7,896 bases of DNA, taken from contig PLTE01000062.1 in assembly GCA_003164375.1 (NCBI GenBank), positions 1 to 7,896 of the forward strand, read 5' to 3'. Position numbers and translations under genes: made by a program. Source of the DNA: Hyphomicrobiales bacterium (GTDB lineage: Bacteria; Pseudomonadota; Alphaproteobacteria; Rhizobiales; Xanthobacteraceae). Numbering within the stretch: the first letter of the stretch is position 1; the number at the start of each line of letters is the position of its first letter. Under the pieces are notes generated by a model. It did not search any database. It saw only the letters and a program-made list of their open reading frames with translations, and was not told the origin of the DNA. This document shows positions 6,485 to 7,896 of the stretch, piece after piece.

Positions 6485-6892
6485 ATGGCGGTAAATGAAC
6501 TGGCTATCACTGCACCGCGTATCACATCTTTCGCGCCGCAATTATTGGTGGACGACCTTGATCGGGCGATAAAGTTTTACCGTGACGTTCTAGGCTTCTC
6601 ATTCGGTCCGACCTGGGGTGGATTTTATGCCATCGGCGAACGGGACGGTTTTGCGATCCACTTGAAGTGCTCGCCCAAAACGATCGAGGATCGCGCGCAT
6701 CGGCGGCAGCGCGAGCATTTGGACATTTATGCCGGCGTTATCGGCGTGCAGGCTTTGTACGATGAGTGCAGAGCAAAAGGCGCGATAATTCTCAAGCCGC
6801 TCGCTCCCACCGCATGGGGAACCAGTGATTTCTATATCGAGGATCCCGAGGGATATATTATCGCCATTGGAGAGAACGACAATCCAAGCTGA
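6485..6892 (+). CDS. single-domain VOC family protein (glyoxalase/bleomycin resistance fold)
   Basis: Predicted 135-residue cytoplasmic protein made of one vicinal-oxygen-chelate domain. The first beta-alpha-beta module is typical (APQLLVDDLDRAIKFYRDVLGFSF, in the 17-40 range) and the second ends in DFYIEDPEGYIIAIGEN (115-131), the usual closing strands of bleomycin-resistance-like members. Such proteins work as dimers and either bind drugs or catalyse metal-dependent isomerase, lyase or dioxygenase reactions. His59 and His78 are possible metal ligands, but the set is not clear enough to claim an enzyme. The frame is open further upstream (to ATG 6356), but that would overlap mipZ. ATG 6485, with GGGAG at 6471-6475, gives a normal family N-terminus. 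The gene lies 74 bases after mipZ and 84 bases before the VWA gene on the same strand. No functional link to either is apparent. Confidence 0.87.
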   Translation: MAVNELAITAPRITSFAPQLLVDDLDRAIKFYRDVLGFSFGPTWGGFYAIGERDGFAIHLKCSPKTIEDRAHRRQREHLDIYAGVIGVQALYDECRAKGAIILKPLAPTAWGTSDFYIEDPEGYIIAIGENDNPS

Positions 6893-6976
6893 GAGCTCCC
6901 TCGTTCCGCCGGCCATTGCGCGCGCCGCCGGGGAGGGCCACCTTTATGGTCGAGCTTTGGCTCCAAGGTCCTCTCG

Positions 6977-7744
6977 ATGAGCAAAGATCGGTCCGACACC
7001 GCGCCGGCGACAAGCGATCGGTCAGCCATCGCGCCAAACACGGAAAACCATTCTCCGGCGGCCTCGTCGCGCGCGGAGATCGATCGCTTTCTTGATCGCG
7101 TCAAAACCCTTAGCCCCGCTGCGGCGGCAGAGCCGGGCCAGCGCGGCCGCCTCATATTTGCGCTCGATGCGACGATGAGCCGACAGCCGACTTGGGATAG
7201 CGCGTGCAAGCTGCAGGCCGAAATGTTCCGCGAAGCCGCAGCCACGGGTGGTCTCGACATCCAACTGGTTTATTACCGCGGCCTTGCGGAGTGCCGGGCG
7301 TCACCCTGGGTCGCCGAGGCGGCGCGGCTTGGCGCGCTGATGTCACGCATCGATTGCCGCGGCGGCCAGACCCAGATCGGCAAGGTTCTCAAGCATGCGC
7401 GCCGCGAAACCGATGCCCGCAAAGTGGCGGCCTTGATCTTCATCGGCGACGCCATGGAGGAGTCGCTCGACGCTTTGTGCGCCGGCGCCGGCGAACTCGG
7501 TTTGCGCAACGTCAAGGCGTTCATGTTTCAGGAAGGCTCCGACCCGGTGTGCGAACAGGCGTTCCGCGAGATCGCGCGTCTTACCGGGGGCGCGTTTTGC
7601 CGCTTCGCGCCGGGCGCCGCCCACGAACTTGGCGAATTGCTGCGCGCGGCGGCCGCCTACGCGGCGGGCGGCATGAAGGCGCTCGCCGCTCTCAAGGCGC
7701 GGCACTCGCCCGGCGCGGTGAGCCTGATCGAGCAATTGAAATAG
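6977..7744 (+). CDS. small VWA-domain protein
   Basis: Predicted 255-residue soluble protein with a single von Willebrand factor A domain at about 56-215. Residues 1-55 are polar and Ala/Ser-rich with a short helix (EIDRFLDRVKTL, 34-45). The metal-ion-dependent adhesion site looks complete: Asp64, Thr66 and Ser68 (DATMS, a DxTxS variant of DxSxS), Thr132 (GGQTQIG) and Asp158 (FIGDAM). VWA domains of this kind bind partner proteins through Mg2+. A C-terminal helical, Ala-rich tail (about 219-255) follows. There is no signal peptide or membrane segment, so it is cytoplasmic. The ATG has AAGG about eight bases upstream. The next gene starts 33 bases on and encodes a membrane protein resembling DnaJ-domain proteins. 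I recall this VWA/J-protein order from other alphaproteobacteria, where the function is not established; the two may act together, which is inference. Confidence 0.82.
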   Translation: MSKDRSDTAPATSDRSAIAPNTENHSPAASSRAEIDRFLDRVKTLSPAAAAEPGQRGRLIFALDATMSRQPTWDSACKLQAEMFREAAATGGLDIQLVYYRGLAECRASPWVAEAARLGALMSRIDCRGGQTQIGKVLKHARRETDARKVAALIFIGDAMEESLDALCAGAGELGLRNVKAFMFQEGSDPVCEQAFREIARLTGGAFCRFAPGAAHELGELLRAAAAYAAGGMKALAALKARHSPGAVSLIEQLK

Positions 7745-7748
7745 CCCC

Positions 7749-7758
7749 ATTTTAAAAT
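7749..7758. other. AT palindrome between the VWA and J-protein-like genes
   Basis: ATTTTAAAAT is a perfect 10-base palindrome and stands out as an AT island in the 33-base gap. It may be an element of a promoter for the downstream gene (a -10-like AT stretch) or chance. It has no loop or GC stem, so it is not a terminator. Confidence 0.2.
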
Positions 7759-7777
7759 AGCCATGTGCCGATAAATC

Positions 7778-7896
7778 ATGCCCGAAATCCTGCTCGGCGT
7801 TGTTGTCCTTGTTCTCGGTCTCTGGGCCGTCAACGCTTTCTCCAAGGCCGATCCGAAGCAGGCTGCGCGGCTGTTGCGCGCGTTGGGCGGTGGCGC
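7778..7896 (+). CDS. membrane-anchored protein, probably DnaJ-domain family, 5' end only
   Basis: Thirty-nine codons are visible before the right edge. The protein opens with MPEILLG and one strong transmembrane helix (about residues 4-20, ending LGLWAVNAF), then a basic amphipathic stretch, SKADPKQAARLLRALGGG. A single N-terminal helix followed by a KADPKxxARxLR pattern is what I recall from alphaproteobacterial membrane J-proteins, whose J domain lies at the C-terminus and would recruit DnaK to the membrane. The J domain itself (with its HPD motif) is outside the window, so this call is inference from the N-terminus. The ATG lies 33 bases after the VWA stop and has no clear ribosome binding site, which would fit translation coupled to or following the VWA gene. 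Confidence 0.55.
   Translation, partial: MPEILLGVVVLVLGLWAVNAFSKADPKQAARLLRALGGG

Noticed and set aside
7204..7755. 183-codon + strand frame overlapping the VWA gene
   Set aside because: Very Arg/Gly-rich translation of the VWA gene shifted by one base. The VWA frame carries the complete metal site and a plausible start.
1..7896. Defence island, CRISPR, prophage, toxin-antitoxin or insertion sequence
   Set aside because: No repeat-spacer pattern, transposase, integrase, nuclease or small antitoxin-toxin pair is visible; base composition looks even across the genes and all are recognisable families of chromosomal type.

Overview
The window looks like ordinary chromosome from a GC-rich alphaproteobacterium, most likely Hyphomicrobiales (Bradyrhizobium/Rhodopseudomonas/Pseudolabrys-like). 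The reasons are high GC with GC-rich third codon positions, a DUF1489 protein, a MipZ-type ParA ATPase (the alphaproteobacterial division-site regulator) and a GC-rich intergenic palindrome of a kind common in this order. This placement is by recognition of protein families; no search was run. I see no transposase, integrase, phage gene, tRNA, rRNA or CRISPR array.

Layout. The left edge holds the 3' end of a DUF1489 gene (+). Next comes a + strand pair: an intradiol ring-cleavage dioxygenase (hydroxyquinol or catechol 1,2-dioxygenase) and a Tat-exported branched-chain-amino-acid-type substrate-binding protein. The likely theme is uptake and cleavage of an aromatic compound, but no permease, ATPase or later pathway enzyme is present. 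A - strand block meets this pair tail to tail. Read in its own direction it is panC (pantoate--beta-alanine ligase), an MBL-fold metallo-hydrolase, and an exported protein with two DUF4440/SnoaL-like domains. The 43- and 80-base gaps allow co-transcription, but no common function is evident.

From a shared upstream region of about 140 bases, mipZ diverges from panC on the + strand. That region holds an AT-rich 13-base palindrome and a possible mipZ promoter. After mipZ, still on +, come a single-domain VOC (glyoxalase/bleomycin-resistance-fold) protein, a small soluble von Willebrand factor A (VWA) protein with an apparently intact metal site, and the first 39 codons of a membrane-anchored protein resembling the N-terminus of alphaproteobacterial DnaJ-domain proteins, cut by the right edge.

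All gaps between genes are shorter than 150 bases. No clearly novel multi-gene system is visible. The points most worth checking are the VWA/J-protein pair beside mipZ, the orphan Tat-exported binding protein coupled to a ring-cleavage dioxygenase, the exported tandem-DUF4440 protein, and the palindrome in the panC/mipZ divergent region.
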